Shown here one piece after another: positions 38,556 through 38,557 of a stretch of 38,557 bases of DNA. Every line of letters begins with the position of its first letter. Position 1 is the stretch's first letter. Where the stretch lies: the NCBI GenBank assembly GCA_003427395.1, contig BFEA01000274.1, positions 257,102 through 295,658 of the forward strand, written 5' to 3'. The notes beneath the pieces were generated by a model, which saw only the letters and a list, made by a program, of their open reading frames with translations, did not search any database and was not told the origin of the DNA. Both the position numbers and the translations under genes were made by a program. The stretch comes from Chara braunii. Taxonomy: Eukaryota > Streptophyta > Charophyceae > Charales > Characeae.

Positions 38556-38557
38556 AA
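38448..38557. repeat. Compound (GATT)n (TG)n (GA)n microsatellite
   Basis: GATT-type repeats to about 38,485, then TG repeats (one A interruption near 38,524) to about 38,541, then GA repeats to the window end. Confidence 0.95.

Overview
This is a stretch of repeat-dominated, non-coding nuclear DNA from a eukaryote. Nothing in it looks like an intact host gene. The evidence is a degenerate L1-like non-LTR retrotransposon, many poly(A)-tailed short retroposons, inverted-repeat DNA elements (MITE-like), minisatellites, long microsatellites and a broken fragment of large-subunit (25S/28S) rRNA gene. The L1-type reverse transcriptase and the mix of LINEs and MITEs suggest the green lineage, for example a streptophyte alga or early-diverging plant. 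That is a guess; the species cannot be read from this window.

Layout. Bases 1-8,528 form a satellite-like domain. A block of about 3.2 kb (443-3609) is followed, after a single N, by a second version (3611-6168). Each carries a 55-bp minisatellite, a purine-rich tract and an array of 48-bp dyad-symmetric monomers, organised in copy A as a 288-bp higher-order repeat. Copy A also holds the rRNA fragment. A second repeated block (6234-6952 and 7813-8528) follows; its second copy also starts directly after a single N. The N-bounded junction at 3610, and N calls shared at matching positions in A and B, suggest unmerged overlapping or allelic contigs rather than a simple genomic tandem duplication.

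Bases 8,700-11,706 hold one broken LINE: an inverted endonuclease part, then sense-strand linker and C-terminal parts. It was invaded by a poly(A)-tailed short element, a 1.2-kb poly(A)-tailed repeat (family R) and two MITEs. Bases 11,978-13,000 hold two fold-back elements. A longer frameshifted LINE with reverse transcriptase lies at 17,011-19,838. A second copy of family R follows at 20,328-21,008, and an antisense endonuclease fragment lies at 24,765-25,190. An 800-bp element with arms of about 125-147 bp lies at 26,446-27,243. More MITEs, short retroposons, weak ORFs and microsatellites fill the rest to 38,557.

The most interesting signal is a short retroposon-like family spread over the window in both orientations, called the GGGAC family here. 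Its first hairpin (GGGACGCTGG...CCAGC) recurs at 14 or more sites, and the stem bases change in complementary pairs between copies. Seven copies carry a second hairpin whose loop (about CTGCTCTTACCA) is nearly constant while the stem differs from copy to copy, usually remaining complementary. Several copies end in A-rich tails, and one is flanked by an imperfect 18-bp target-site duplication. I do not recognise this family.
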